This document shows, piece after piece, positions 1 to 10,252 of a stretch of 64,000 nt of DNA; position 1 is the stretch's first letter, and each line of letters starts with the position of its first letter. The position numbers and the translations under genes were made by a program. The notes under the pieces are model-generated. The model worked only from the letters and a program-made list of their open reading frames with translations. It had not been told where the DNA came from and searched no databases. The stretch spans positions 1,302,001 through 1,366,000 of the forward strand of contig QANY01003900.1 in NCBI GenBank assembly GCA_003255025.1, read 5' to 3'. The stretch is from Datisca glomerata. Taxonomy: Eukaryota > Streptophyta > Magnoliopsida > Cucurbitales > Datiscaceae.

Positions 1-466
1 CCTTGACCCATTTAGATTTGAAAATTATTTTAATATTTTTCTTATAAATATCTTCGATATAATCAAGGAAAAATATGTTAACTTTATATTTTTACAGGAA
101 TGTCTTCCATTCAGCAAGTATGATTTTTCTTTGATCCACATTATATGAATCTTTGAACCTATTACGTCTATTAAGATTGGCCGGGTCATTATTGTGTTTA
201 TTCAGACTTGCACAATCTGGTTTGTATTCTTGCTGCAGGATATTTGGATTCAAATTTTTATAATTTTTAATTTTTGTTTTGATTCTTTAATCCTAAAATC
301 TTGATCATTATTAATAGATGATCCAGAAAATGAACTCTTAGGGGTACTAGACTGGTTATACTCCATAACTTTAGAATTAAAAGATTGGTAATTAATTTTA
401 TTAGAATGTTTATTATTAAGGTTTGCCTGACTTTCTTGGAAACTTATTCTTTTAGGTTCTAGACCT
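1..466 (-). pseudogene. Continuation of pararetrovirus-like ORF1, frameshifted
   Basis: Read on the minus strand, coding-like sequence continues past the stop of the 467-769 ORF after a change of frame. It is rich in Ser, Asn, Lys and Gln and is interrupted again by a stop near position 260 and further stops nearer the window edge. Caulimovirid ORF1 proteins are long, and this stretch fits the next part of such an ORF. I recognise no movement- or coat-protein motif here. It lies downstream of the primer site at 1205-1217 and of the ORF start, as expected for a degraded integrated copy. The element is cut by the window edge. Confidence 0.4.
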
Positions 467-769
467 TTAAGTTTTAAATTCTTGCTCTATTTGAATCCTA
501 ATGGGTAATTTAGAATTGAAATTCTTATTTTTATTGGATATGTTGTTCCATACCCTATCTTTTACTTGATTAAAGTTTTCAGAATGATTTTCTTGATCAT
601 CTGAAAAGTATTCGAAATGATCATTCTGATCATCTGATGGGTATTCAAAATATTTATTATCTACTTGATCATCTGCAAATTCAAAATATCCATTATCCAC
701 TATGTTGGATATTGAAGATATCATAGACCTAATGCTACTAGAAGAACTACTTCTAGATAAGCTACTCAT
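467..769 (-). pseudogene. Serine-rich, acidic N-terminus of a pararetrovirus-like ORF1
   Basis: A 100-residue minus-strand ORF opens with a run of serines, followed by an acidic Asp/Glu/Phe/Tyr-rich stretch with near-repeats of the type YFE-Y-SDDQ. It begins about 435 bases after the Met-tRNA primer site, a leader length reasonable for a caulimovirid. No catalytic motif is visible. It stops early and the next part is in another frame, so it is a pseudogene. The virus-family assignment comes from the neighbouring protease and primer site, not from this ORF. A retrotransposon gag is the main alternative. Confidence 0.45.
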
Positions 770-1204
770 TGCTTAGAATAATGAAATTATTCTTATTATT
801 GAGAATTTCATACTGTATTTTTGTTACTAACTTTGTGGTGACTTCTACAACCTCCTACTAGGCTATTCTTCTCCTTTTTGCCTCTACAATCACCCTGCCC
901 TTGGGATTTACGTATCTAATAGGTCATACCTAGATCCCTGAAGCTTAACCAAATAGAAGCTGGTACGTCAGCCTTTGATGAACGGATTCACAGATTAGGC
1001 AAACAAATAATACAGAGAAATAATCAATTATAAGAATAACCAGCCACTTGGAAGGGGAGTGGGATTAAATATAAGCAATTATTCATGTAAGCAAATAAGT
1101 AAACAATATTATCAATAACCAGCCATAATAGGCGGCAAACAGTTGAAATTATGTAGAAATTGAAGTAGAAACAGTTAATGAACAGTATTATCCCCACCAG
1201 GTTT

Positions 1205-1217
1205 GGCTCTGATACCA
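1205..1217 (-). promoter_or_regulatory. Met-tRNA primer binding site (minus strand)
   Basis: The minus strand reads TGGTATCAGAGCC, complementary to the 3' end of plant initiator Met-tRNA. Caulimovirids and many plant Ty1/copia elements start minus-strand DNA synthesis at this site. Its placement between the protease fragment (upstream on this strand) and the serine-rich ORF start (downstream) matches the origin of a circular pararetrovirus genome. No adjacent LTR was found, which favours a pararetrovirus over an LTR element. Confidence 0.7.
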
Positions 1218-1620
1218 AAAAGCGCGGAATTGAATAGTATTTAAGAGGGGGTGTTAAGAAGCATGAAGATAAACAGTAGAAAGTGTATTAACAAACAGTA
1301 AATACAAAACTGTATTAGGGTGTAAGATTAAATTTTATACAACTCTTAATATATCTTTATATGGGGTGAACAGTATTATCCCCACATTGTTAAGAGGAGA
1401 TATTAAGCTTCTTAGATATATGCTCTTGGAAAAGAGCATGAAACATGTCAATTACTTTACTCTGATGCAATAAAGCATCATAGTTAAGAAGGTTATAATT
1501 TCCTTCATTTTGGTTTAGTCCAGATTGAAGTAAAATCACTCACAAGAAGAGGCCTAAATACCTCTGTCTTATTAGTCTTGCCAGATGCAAGATTTACATG
1601 ATGCTGAGATTTGAAAGAAG
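1218..1620 (-). promoter_or_regulatory. Putative pararetrovirus intergenic/promoter region
   Basis: Between the protease remnant and the primer site the minus strand carries TATA-like stretches (about 1330-1365), a short perfect hairpin (8-bp arms at 1420-1427 and 1432-1439, loop GGAA) and a repeated motif, GAACAGTATTATCCCCAC, at about 1180 and 1369. Caulimovirids carry their single promoter just upstream of the primer site, so this is inferred to be the remnant of that region. No promoter activity can be concluded from sequence alone. Confidence 0.35.
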
Positions 1621-1787
1621 TAACATACCATGTTGATTTATAAATATTTTTATTGAGGATTTTAGGTTAAAAATTAAAGATTTTAATTCTTTTCCAATTT
1701 TATTTTTTCTTGAAAAAATCCCAATGGTTTTTTTTTGTAGGAGATTGTATTTATGGATTTGAAAACAGAATTTTGTTTTAAACTTTT

Positions 1788-2175
1788 TTAATTCTCATTG
1801 TGAGGAAAAGAAAGGAATTTGAATTTAACAGATTCATCTATCTGATAAGTAATTATCTCATCATACTCTGTTGTGAAAAGATACAACAAAGAGATGAATG
1901 GTAAACCCAAAATTATTTTATTCGTCATATTTTTTACTAAGATAAATGATGTTTTAAAATATACATTATCTTGGAAAATATAAACTTTAAGGATTTCATA
2001 ATTAATATACATTCGGGTACCGTTGGCAGAAGACATGGACTCTTTCGTCTTCTTGAATATTTTAGAGGAACTAGTCCTTATTGCATACAATTCAAATCTA
2101 CGTCTGAATCTACAAGAGTCATTGTTGTGAAATCAAAAACCCAATGATTTATAAATATTTTTGAAAAAATATTTA
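1788..2175 (-). pseudogene. Retropepsin-like protease fragment of an endogenous caulimovirid
   Basis: The minus strand encodes an aspartic-protease-like region. The active-site stretch at about 2102-2113 reads V-D-S-D followed by V-D-L-N-C, resembling the D-T/S-G-A-D-x-N-C of caulimovirid proteases, with the glycine replaced. A frameshift follows. The open part then includes an Ala-Asn-Gly turn and I-L-G-L-P-F-I near its end, the usual C-terminal protease signature. In caulimovirids the reverse transcriptase follows directly, but here only about 570 bases separate the protease from the primer site and no RT motif is visible, so the polymerase appears deleted. The copy is dead. Confidence 0.6.
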
Positions 2176-3320
2176 TAAGTCTAATTAATAAACAAGAATT
2201 TAATGAATCTAATAAATTACTAAATTATGATAATGAGGATAAAGACCCCATAAATTATGTTTATGTTTTTTTTTTATATTTTAATATCTCTATATTGTTG
2301 CCAATAGATATAAAATATATCTCTATATTTTTTTATATTTTTATACGACTTTACTTTGATCAAACTGAAAAAAAATACACTCAATTACGTTTTTTAATTA
2401 AATCTAACAAAAGTTAACTCCATTTTCTACATACGCTACTTTACCTCCATAAATGACTATCTTCTTTTCCTTCATTTTTAAACCTTATTTTCACTTTCAA
2501 CCTATTTTTCAGACTGGATTGCAGCTTTTTTGAACGTTTTAGTTGACAAATAAATGGCTTCCTTTACAGAATTCACGTTTACCCAAATTGCTGAGAACAA
2601 AATTCATAAAAATTCTGACAAATATCCCAATTGTCAACAAAATTCACCAAAAATTCTGAGAACAGATTGCCGAGAACAAAATACACCAAATTGCTGAGAA
2701 CAAAATTAACTAAAGAACCCATAGCCATGAAAACTTAATAGAAATCACAGCCATGAAAACTTAATAGAAACCCATAGCCCTTCCCTCTTTCGAACAGAAC
2801 ACAAAAAATTAACCAAAGAAACCCATAGCCCTACCCTCTGTCACGAACAAAGAAACCCATAGCCCTTCCCTCTGTCGCGAAAATACAGCCATTAAAAAAA
2901 ACAGAGATGGACACAAAATTAACCAAGAAATTGACACACCCGAAGGATTAATCAAGAAATTAGGGAGATTTCGACCTCTTTCACCCTCAGATTTGGGCAA
3001 AAAATCGAAACCCTAACCTTCCCTTCCCTCTGTCGCGATGAGTTTCCCCCTCCCCTTGCACCTCTTCGAAAATTCATCTTAGACAGCAGTAAACCTAAAA
3101 CAGTAAAAAAACATAAAACTAAAATGAATTTGAGTTTTAACTTCCGCACCTGCCGATTATTTTTTTCAAAAATTTTAACCGACAAGTATATTTTATAGTT
3201 TAACTAAAATACAGTAAGATAAAATATAAAAAAAATTGTAAGAATAAATTTAACATTTTAATTAAAGTGTAGGGATGTATCTTAAGTTTTAACCTAAATT
3301 TTAATACTTATATACGTGAA
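2176..3320. other. Intergenic DNA with short repeated motifs
   Basis: No gene is supported here. The phrase CCCATAGCCCTTCCCTCT or close variants occurs at about 2770, 2823 and 2858, and the CCTTCCCTCTGTCGCGA part again near 3022. A second short repeat (GCCATGAAAACTTAATAGAAA) occurs twice at about 2725-2770. The short minus-strand ORFs between 2809 and 3185 run through these repeats and show no recognisable domain. Confidence 0.5.
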
Positions 3321-3482
3321 TCTCAATTTGTCTTGTCTTAATAAAATTAAAACTAATAAAAAATTACAAACATTATTATTATTGTCCAATAATTAAAAAG
3401 TTCTCAATTTGTCTTGTCTTAATCAAATTAAAACTAATAAAAAATTACAAACATTATTATTATTGTCCAATAATTAAAAAAT
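3321..3482. repeat. 81-bp tandem duplication
   Basis: Two adjacent copies start at 3321 and 3402, each beginning TCTCAATTTGTCTTGTCTTA and ending in AATTAAAAA. They differ at only a few positions, so the duplication is recent or conserved. The unit is AT-rich and non-coding. Confidence 0.9.
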
Positions 3483-4100
3483 TCTCACTTATGTCGCACG
3501 TGTTTCATGTATCTACTATTAGATAAAAATGTCAGTGCCGTATAATTTGTAAAAAAATAATAAGAAAAGAAACAACATCTAAATTAGTGTATGTGGTGTG
3601 CTTTATTTATACTCTTTTAATATTTAAAATGTAACGCATAGAAACTACTAAGTGTTTGATACAATCAATTTATTCATGTAAATTTAATATTAGATTCATT
3701 AGTCATTTTTAAGATAGTGTATTTAATTATAATGATATCTAAAACAATTAGCTAAAGAAATAATATGTAAATTCATACATATCAATTACTTAAAATTTGA
3801 TTTCGATGGTTTAGATAGTAATAATTAGGAGATAAACCTTTAAACATTATAATTTAAAAACATATAGTTGAAAATTCTTCTCTTGATTTTTATATTTAAT
3901 TTTGAGTTTAAAGATAAGGTAGAAAATTTCAAAAAATAGTTGAGATAGTATTTTTCAAAAATCTCTCAGATCAACTTGTGGCACGTGATAATACTCTATT
4001 GCCGTCTCTGCTAGAGTATTTATTTGTATCATATCGATTTTATCCCTTCCAACTTTCTATATTGCTGAAGAAAGTTTTTTCTTGCTTGTAAGTCGATTAA
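3483..4100. other. AT-rich intergenic DNA, nothing recognised
   Basis: No open frame with a recognisable domain, no repeat boundary and no RNA gene was seen. The segment ends at the 8-bp target duplication of the hAT-type element. Confidence 0.5.
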
Positions 4101-5139
4101 CAGGGGTGTTCAACGATCAGTCTGATCGGATTTTTTTAAAGAAAATGAGACCAAACCAAAAATTACGGTCCTCCTATATGGAAGACCGAACCGACCAAAA
4201 CACTGTAAAAAATCTGAACCGACCAGACCGAACTTCAACGGTCGATCTGGTCGGATATTACAGTTTTAACTTGCAATATCAGTACACAAAAAATCTCTCC
4301 AGACATAATTTACTACAAATAAACCCACCAAAACATAAAGAAAAATGCCTCTAATTTTATCGTTTTCTTTCGTTCAAACTTCAACCCTCTTACAACTAGA
4401 TCGATCTGAGCAAAGATAAACAAAAAATTATCAAAGCTTCGAGAAAGAAAGAAATCAGATCTGATTCTCTGTTACATTGTTCTTAAGAAAATCCATTACA
4501 AACTCTTATGTGCCAACCAAATCTGATTCTCAAAGCTTCGAACAAAGATAAAGAAACCGATAAGCTTCGAGAACCAAGAGACGATAGTAGTAAAAAGCTT
4601 CGAGATCCAGTCGCATGAGGGAGAGATAGGAGAGAGGAAATGTCTCATATCTAAGATGGGGGAGAGACAAGAAAGGCAGAGATGCTTCAAGAGAGAGATC
4701 TGCGAGAGAGAGATGAGAAGGCTTTAACTCAAAGCCTTTGAGAGAGAGAGGTCTACGAGGGACAAACCGAGAGCTTTGAGAGATAGAGAGAATAGAAGGC
4801 TTTGTGTGTGAGAGAACTGCAAGAGACAGAGGTGAGATGCAAGGACTTAAGAGAGAGATGCAGAGGCTTGAGAGAGAGAAAGGCTTTGACAAAGCCGCTT
4901 TGTGAGAGATGTAGAGGTGTGGAGGAAGGCGAAGTGAAACCCTAATATATATATATATATATATTATATACGATCAGTCCGGGCATATTAGTCCAGAACT
5001 AACAAAAATTCTGGACCGGTTCAAAATTTTGATCCTCTCTAAAAGGAGGACCGAACCGACAATTAACAAGAAAAAAATCATCCAGACCGATTAATTTCAG
5101 TTCAGATTAAACAGTCTTGACGATTTTTGAACACCCCTA
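4101..5139. mobile_element. Non-autonomous hAT-type DNA transposon with 8-bp TSD
   Basis: The left end CAGGGGTGTTCAA and the inverted right end TTGAACACCCCTA form short terminal inverted repeats typical of plant hAT elements. The 8-bp sequence TCGATTAA lies directly on both sides (4093-4100 and 5140-5147), the size hAT transposases produce. Subterminal blocks carry inverted CGAACCGACC-type motifs. The interior has no transposase. Positions 4440-4920 are a strongly purine-biased block full of GAGAGA, and a pure AT run lies at about 4944-4965. ORFs inside are low-complexity by-products. Confidence 0.85.
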
Positions 5140-5705
5140 TCGATTAACATCTAGTTGATATGTTATTGATATTGGTTGGTATTGGACACATACACATGAC
5201 GGTGTATCAATTTTAAAAATTTTATGCACTGAAGATAAACTAAGTTTTCCTTTTAAGTCTCTTTCTATCCGAAGTGCATGCCAATGATGAAGTGTAGAGT
5301 TAAGTCTGAAGCTTTTCTGAGTTTTTCTTCTCTAGCAAAGGTATGAACTAGAACTAAGACCAACCTCTGACACTTTCAAACGAATGATTTTCATGTATAG
5401 AAATCTTCGACCATGCATAAAAAGTAGTAATTTAATCACAAATTATGATTCATTAAGCATCATGCCAAAGACCTGTTTGGAGTTCCCCAAATAAATGAAA
5501 AAGTAGATTATAACATAAAACAATGATCACCTATCTATCACAAACTAACCCGTTTATGACGATACCAATTAACTCATGAGAATATGGTATTTGGGTCATC
5601 ATATACTCATATAGTTCACTTGTTATATTAGTATAACTTTTTTTCATGAAAGTAAAATTTCATTCTAAGGCAACAAGACAAAAACAACCCAAAACAATAA
5701 AAGTC
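5140..5705. other. Intergenic DNA flanking the hAT element and F-box remnant
   Basis: No coding region was recognised. The bases just right of the hAT element continue the host sequence interrupted at 4100. The segment may be the 3' flank of the F-box-associated remnant, which ends at 5706 on the minus strand. Confidence 0.4.
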
Positions 5706-6026
5706 TCACTCAAGTAACATAAGACTCCCCCTGAAAGTAGTCATGAATTCAACACCCTCAATATCTAGATTCTTCTCTGTAAAAGTCTCAGGGTCATATG
5801 AAGCAAGCTTAATCCAGTCTATGTTGAGTAGAAGCTTACCATCCTTTGTGCAACCATAACAATTTACAACGTCTTTAATTGGTAACACAGTCAAAGTCCA
5901 AGAATCAACCACACCATATTCCCTCATCACCCATAAGCTACACCTTTCCACCAATGCATAACCATCAAGTTCATATGATTCATGAAGAAGGGTCAAAGCC
6001 AGTGATCCCTTGAAATCTTTAATCAA
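5706..6026 (-). pseudogene. C-terminal half of an F-box-associated (FBA) domain protein
   Basis: The 106-residue frame contains S-L-W-V-M-R-E-Y-G-V-V-D-S-W-T (about residues 30-44), the hallmark of the C-terminal part of plant F-box-associated interaction domains. It continues through K-D-G-K-L-L-L-N, and D-I-E-G-V as in the usual nI-x-G segment, to a final S-L-M-L-L-E before the stop. Intact FBA proteins have an N-terminal F-box and about 200 further residues; both the F-box and the first half of the FBA domain are missing. The truncation coincides with the start of a copia LTR at about 6012, so the first codons, including the apparent start, are LTR-derived. Such proteins normally act as substrate receptors of SCF ubiquitin ligases; this copy cannot. 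Confidence 0.75.
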
Positions 6027-7976
6027 TGGTTGCTAGTACGGTTCACTAAGCATTACGAATGCATGTGATCTAGATTCAGATCATTGATGTGGATAAAATT
6101 TTTAGTGAATGTAATTTATATAATAAGATTATATATGACATGACCGATGTGAATTAATATCTTTATTGACTTACCATTTACCATAAAGATTTAATACACA
6201 TCAATCTGATGATCATATGTAGATCAGCCTCAATCCTGAGTAGTCATGAACTCATATACATGTCTACTAGATATTTTGATTCACTCGTTTAAGTTTGTTT
6301 GTAAAACAGACTAGTGACTTTTGTTTTGGAGATTTAGTGATATGGATGACTGAGAACATGATCTTATAAAATTTGGAATCTAAGCTTTCCTAACGGATAA
6401 TATATTAGTTCTCTTAAGTGTTAATTCTGAAATTAAATGGTTATTGAGCTCAAATTTATAATACGATTATAAATTAGCCATTCACTAGTCAATTAATGGT
6501 ACTTAAGGATCAAAAGATAATTAGAAGGGTAAAATGATAATTTTGACGATCGCTAATTTTTGAACTAATAATTAGAAGGTAGAACTACGTGAAATGATTA
6601 TATCAATGGACGACACGAAAATATTTTGTAAACAAAATTTATAATATTTAAGAGTGGAATTCAATAGTTATAGTGGAGTAATAATAGAATTAATAAATAA
6701 AATTATTTAATTAAAGAGTTTAATTAATAATCTAGTTTATTTGAGCTTAGGATTATAGGTACATGGTCCTCAAGTCACCTCTGTACTATGTAGTCTAGGG
6801 TGTGAATATTTCAAGACATGAGAAAATGACTGACTTACAAAATGATTTTTTATTCTGGATCAAGTACATAATTATGAGATAATTACGTATGATTAATTAA
6901 TTAAAAATTAATTAATTAAATTATTTATATATATAGATTTCAGAAATTACATATATATAAATAATTCTATAGATTTATTTTTTAACTATCGATAAGTGAG
7001 ATATAATATCTTATTTGTGAAATTAAATAATTATAAATTAGTATTAGATAATAATTTGAATTAACTAAATTTATTATTTGTGAACTAACATATAAGGTAG
7101 TTAATAGAGATAATCAGATATGTTAATTTTAAATTAACTAATATCTAGATATTTATCTTATTAAAATAAATATTTAATTCACAGTAATTATCACGTGTCA
7201 ATCACTGATTGAGAATCAATGGACTGCTGTAGTGCCATGTGCCGCTACAAGAGTAAGCGTGCAATACTGTAGTACCAAACGACACTACAGTAGTGTCGTG
7301 TGGCACTACAGTTGTGCACAGTTGCGGTGAGTCCCACTACAATGACAATTTTATGATTAAATATTATTTTCAGTTTATCCCTAAAAATTTGATATGTTCT
7401 AGAAAATATATAAATATTATTCTAATGAACTCAGTTGGAGAATCAGTCAATTAGTTGAGAACTGTTAGTTAATTGAGATTGAACAACACAGTTGCTATCA
7501 TGGTGATTTTTCTCTGTGATTAAAAGTTAATAAAAAATTCTGAAAGAATAATCATTATTGTCTCACTAAATTAATCATTCTAAATAAATCTCTAGATCTC
7601 ATGTGTTGAGTACATCTAGAGACAGAAAAAATATCTTTGATTTATTCTACGTGCCCATGCACGTTCTAGTGTGCTTTGAGGATTAGTTTGGAAGATCTTG
7701 GTATGGATCTCGAAGTCCATTGTTCGTGGGAATCCAAGATTGTTGATTTGCGAGGACGCTTGATATGGACTACAGGGGTATATGATTCATTTCTATGTAT
7801 GTCTTCGATTTAATATATGAATATATAATAGATCCTGATTGAAAAGAGTTTTCAATAAAAAAAATTTTGAAAACTGTTCCATCGCGCTTGTTTTCTTTTA
7901 TTGAAAGAGATTCATTTTTAATAAAATTTTTAAAAGTCACCACGCTTCTGCTGCGCATGCGCCGCGTTTTCCAACA
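6012..7976 (+). repeat. 5'-truncated copia LTR (same family as 47774-49861)
   Basis: From about 6012 the sequence aligns by eye with the copia LTR family from roughly 230 bases inside the LTR to its CCAACA end at 7976. The first 230 bases are absent, replaced by the F-box remnant. It contains the GC-rich inverted-repeat cluster at about 7220-7330. Its tail resembles the LTR of the 47774 element more than the 8128 element. No internal region follows; Tat gag sequence begins directly after it. It could be a truncated solo LTR or a deletion product. Confidence 0.75.
7220..7335. repeat. GC-rich inverted-repeat cluster inside copia LTR
   Basis: Several copies of CTGTAGTGCC / GGCACTACAG alternate in both orientations, so many can pair as hairpins. 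The same cluster occurs in every copy of this LTR family in the window (about 9520-9660, 17510-17660, 49075-49190, and inverted at 55400-55560). It lies upstream of the region expected to hold the transcription start. Its function is unknown. Confidence 0.7.
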
Positions 7977-8127
7977 CTAAGACACCTAGCAGTTCGAAGA
8001 AGAGATGGGCAAAGTGGAGGATGGCGATGATCGTATAGCTCGATTGGAGTTAAAAAGAGGATTAGACCCACAATCCTCCTTATTTGAAGACACGTCCAAG
8101 GAAAAACAGCTCACCATGACAGAAACA
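7977..8127 (+). pseudogene. Tat-type Ty3/gypsy gag, 5' fragment
   Basis: A 151-base piece encodes acidic residues followed by S-L-F-E-D-T-S-K-E-K-Q-L-T-M-T-E. This corresponds to the gag segment just before the RAQ-Y-I motif found at 18280. The frame is cut by the copia LTR starting at 8128. The target duplication AAACA (8123-8127 and 18275-18279) shows the two halves were contiguous before insertion. Gag forms the virus-like particle of the element. The upstream end is cut by the truncated LTR ending at 7976. Confidence 0.55.
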
Positions 8128-10239
8128 TGTTTGCCATAGCGCCCTCAGAGCATGTGTTTAGATGTTTTTAATATGAAATTATATTTTTCTTATAATTATT
8201 CTTTTTAGATTTTTGTTGAATAATTTATATATAAAAATCTGAAAATTCTAAATTTTATTAATGAGCCTATGACCTTATATAAGTACGAGAGGATTAAGAT
8301 CATAGATAATAATTAAAATAGTACCCAACATATTAAAGTATGGAATTTTTAATGAATGGTTGCTAGCACGGTTCATAAAGCATTATGAATGTATGTTATC
8401 TAGATCTGGATCATTGATGTGAATAGACATCTTAGTGAAGGTACTTTATATAATGACCGGTGTGGATTAATATCTTTATTAACATACCGTTTATCATAAA
8501 GATTTAATACCCATCAAAACTGATAATCATATATAGATCAGTCTGAATCTTGAGTAGTCATGTACTCATATGCATGTCTACTGGATCTTTTGATTCACTC
8601 GTTAAGGTTTATTTATAAAACAGGCTAGTGACTTTTATTTTAGAGATTCAGTGACATAGATGGCTGGGAACATGATCTTACAAGATTTGGAATCCAAGCT
8701 TTCCTAACGGGTCATATATTGGTTCCATTGAGAGTTGATTCTGGAACGAGATGGTTATTGAGCTTAAATTTATAATACAATTATAGATTGACCATTCAGC
8801 GTGAATTAATGGTACTTAATGATCAATAATAGTTAGAAGGGTAAAACAATAATTTTGGCCAGCTCTAATTTATGAACCAATAATTGGAGGATATAACTAT
8901 ATGAAATGGTTATATCAATGGACTACACGAGACTACTCTATAAATACATTCTGTAATCTCTAAGAGTACAATTTCATATATATAGTAGAGTAATACTGGA
9001 GTTAATAATAAGATTATTTAATTAAAAAATTTAATTAATATTCTAGTTTATTGGAGCTTATGATTATGGGTCCATGGTCTCAAGTCACATCTCTATTACA
9101 CAATCTAATGTGTGAATATTTCAGGACATGAGAAAATGATTGACTTGTAAAATGAATTATATTCCTGGGACAAGTATATAATTATGAGATAATTATATAT
9201 GATTAATTAATTAAGTATTAATTAATATCATTAAATAATAATTTTGATTAATTTTGAGTTAATCAATATATGAGGCATAATGTTTGATTTATGAAATTAC
9301 ATAATATTAAATCATTATGATATAATGATTTAATTTTGTTTATCTAATCTATTAATTAACAGATCAGATAATTGATTGAGAGATCAGATAAGTTAATTTT
9401 GAATGAACTGATATCTATATATTTATCTGATTAAAATAAATAATAAATTTACATAAATTATCATGTGGTATGTTGGAATGCCACATGTCAATCACTGATT
9501 TTGAATCAGAGATTGACATGGACTACTGTAGTGTTTCTCAGCACTACAGTGGTGCCCTGAGACTACAGTGCCGTGAGGCACTAGAACTCATCACCGCACA
9601 TTGCATTGCCCCGCGGCAGTGCAGTGTTGTCCTATTGTAGTGGTCCCACTTCAATTGCACATTTGTATTTAATTTATTATTTGATCACTAAATGATATGA
9701 TATGCCATTATCAAAAAAATATATTGATATTATTCTATTAGTTTCAGTGTGCTAACAACACGGTTACAATTATGGGTGAAACTCTCTGAGATCAAAAGTT
9801 AATCAAAAAGCTTTGTGAAGAACTTTTAATTGTTTTTCGATCAGAGTTTTGTCTCACAAATTAACCTTTCTCGAAAATCTCTAGGTCTCATGTGCTGAGT
9901 ACATATAGAGATAGAAAAGTGTTATTGAGATCTTCTACGTACCCACACGCGTCCTAGTGTGCTTGTGGATTGATTTGGAAGATTGTGGTGCGAATCTCGA
10001 AGTCTATCATTTGTGGGAAACCAAGATCGTTGTATTGCAATGACGCTTGATTGGACTACAAGTGATATATTTTATATACTTGCGTGCCTTTGATTTGATA
10101 TATAAATATATAATGAATCTGATCTGAAAAAGTGATTTTTCAATTAAAAAGTTCATCTTTCAGATTTGTGACGATACGGTCGTTTATCGTTTTATAAGTT
10201 TTTTTGAAGCACCACCACACATCGCCGCAGATTCCAGCA
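8128..10239 (+). repeat. 5' LTR of copia element
   Basis: The 2112-bp LTR starts TGTTTGCCATAG and ends ATTCCAGCA. It is unusually long for copia. The inverted-repeat cluster lies at about 9520-9660. The immediately following TGGTATCAGAG confirms the 3' boundary. Confidence 0.9.
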
Positions 10240-10241
10240 AT

Positions 10242-10252
10242 TGGTATCAGAG
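10242..10252 (+). promoter_or_regulatory. Met-tRNA primer binding site
   Basis: TGGTATCAGAG begins two bases after the LTR end and is complementary to the 3' end of initiator Met-tRNA, the usual primer for plant copia elements. Confidence 0.85.

Noticed and set aside
2809..3185. Minus-strand ORFs in the CCCTTCCCTCT repeats
   Set aside because: They run through direct repeats and lack any domain; a hydrophobic stretch in one of them is due to AT-rich codons.
4082..4892. Several ORFs inside the hAT-type element
   Set aside because: They follow the GAGAGA-rich core or the subterminal CGAACCGACC repeats; residues are Leu/Ser or Arg/Glu repeats with no family match.
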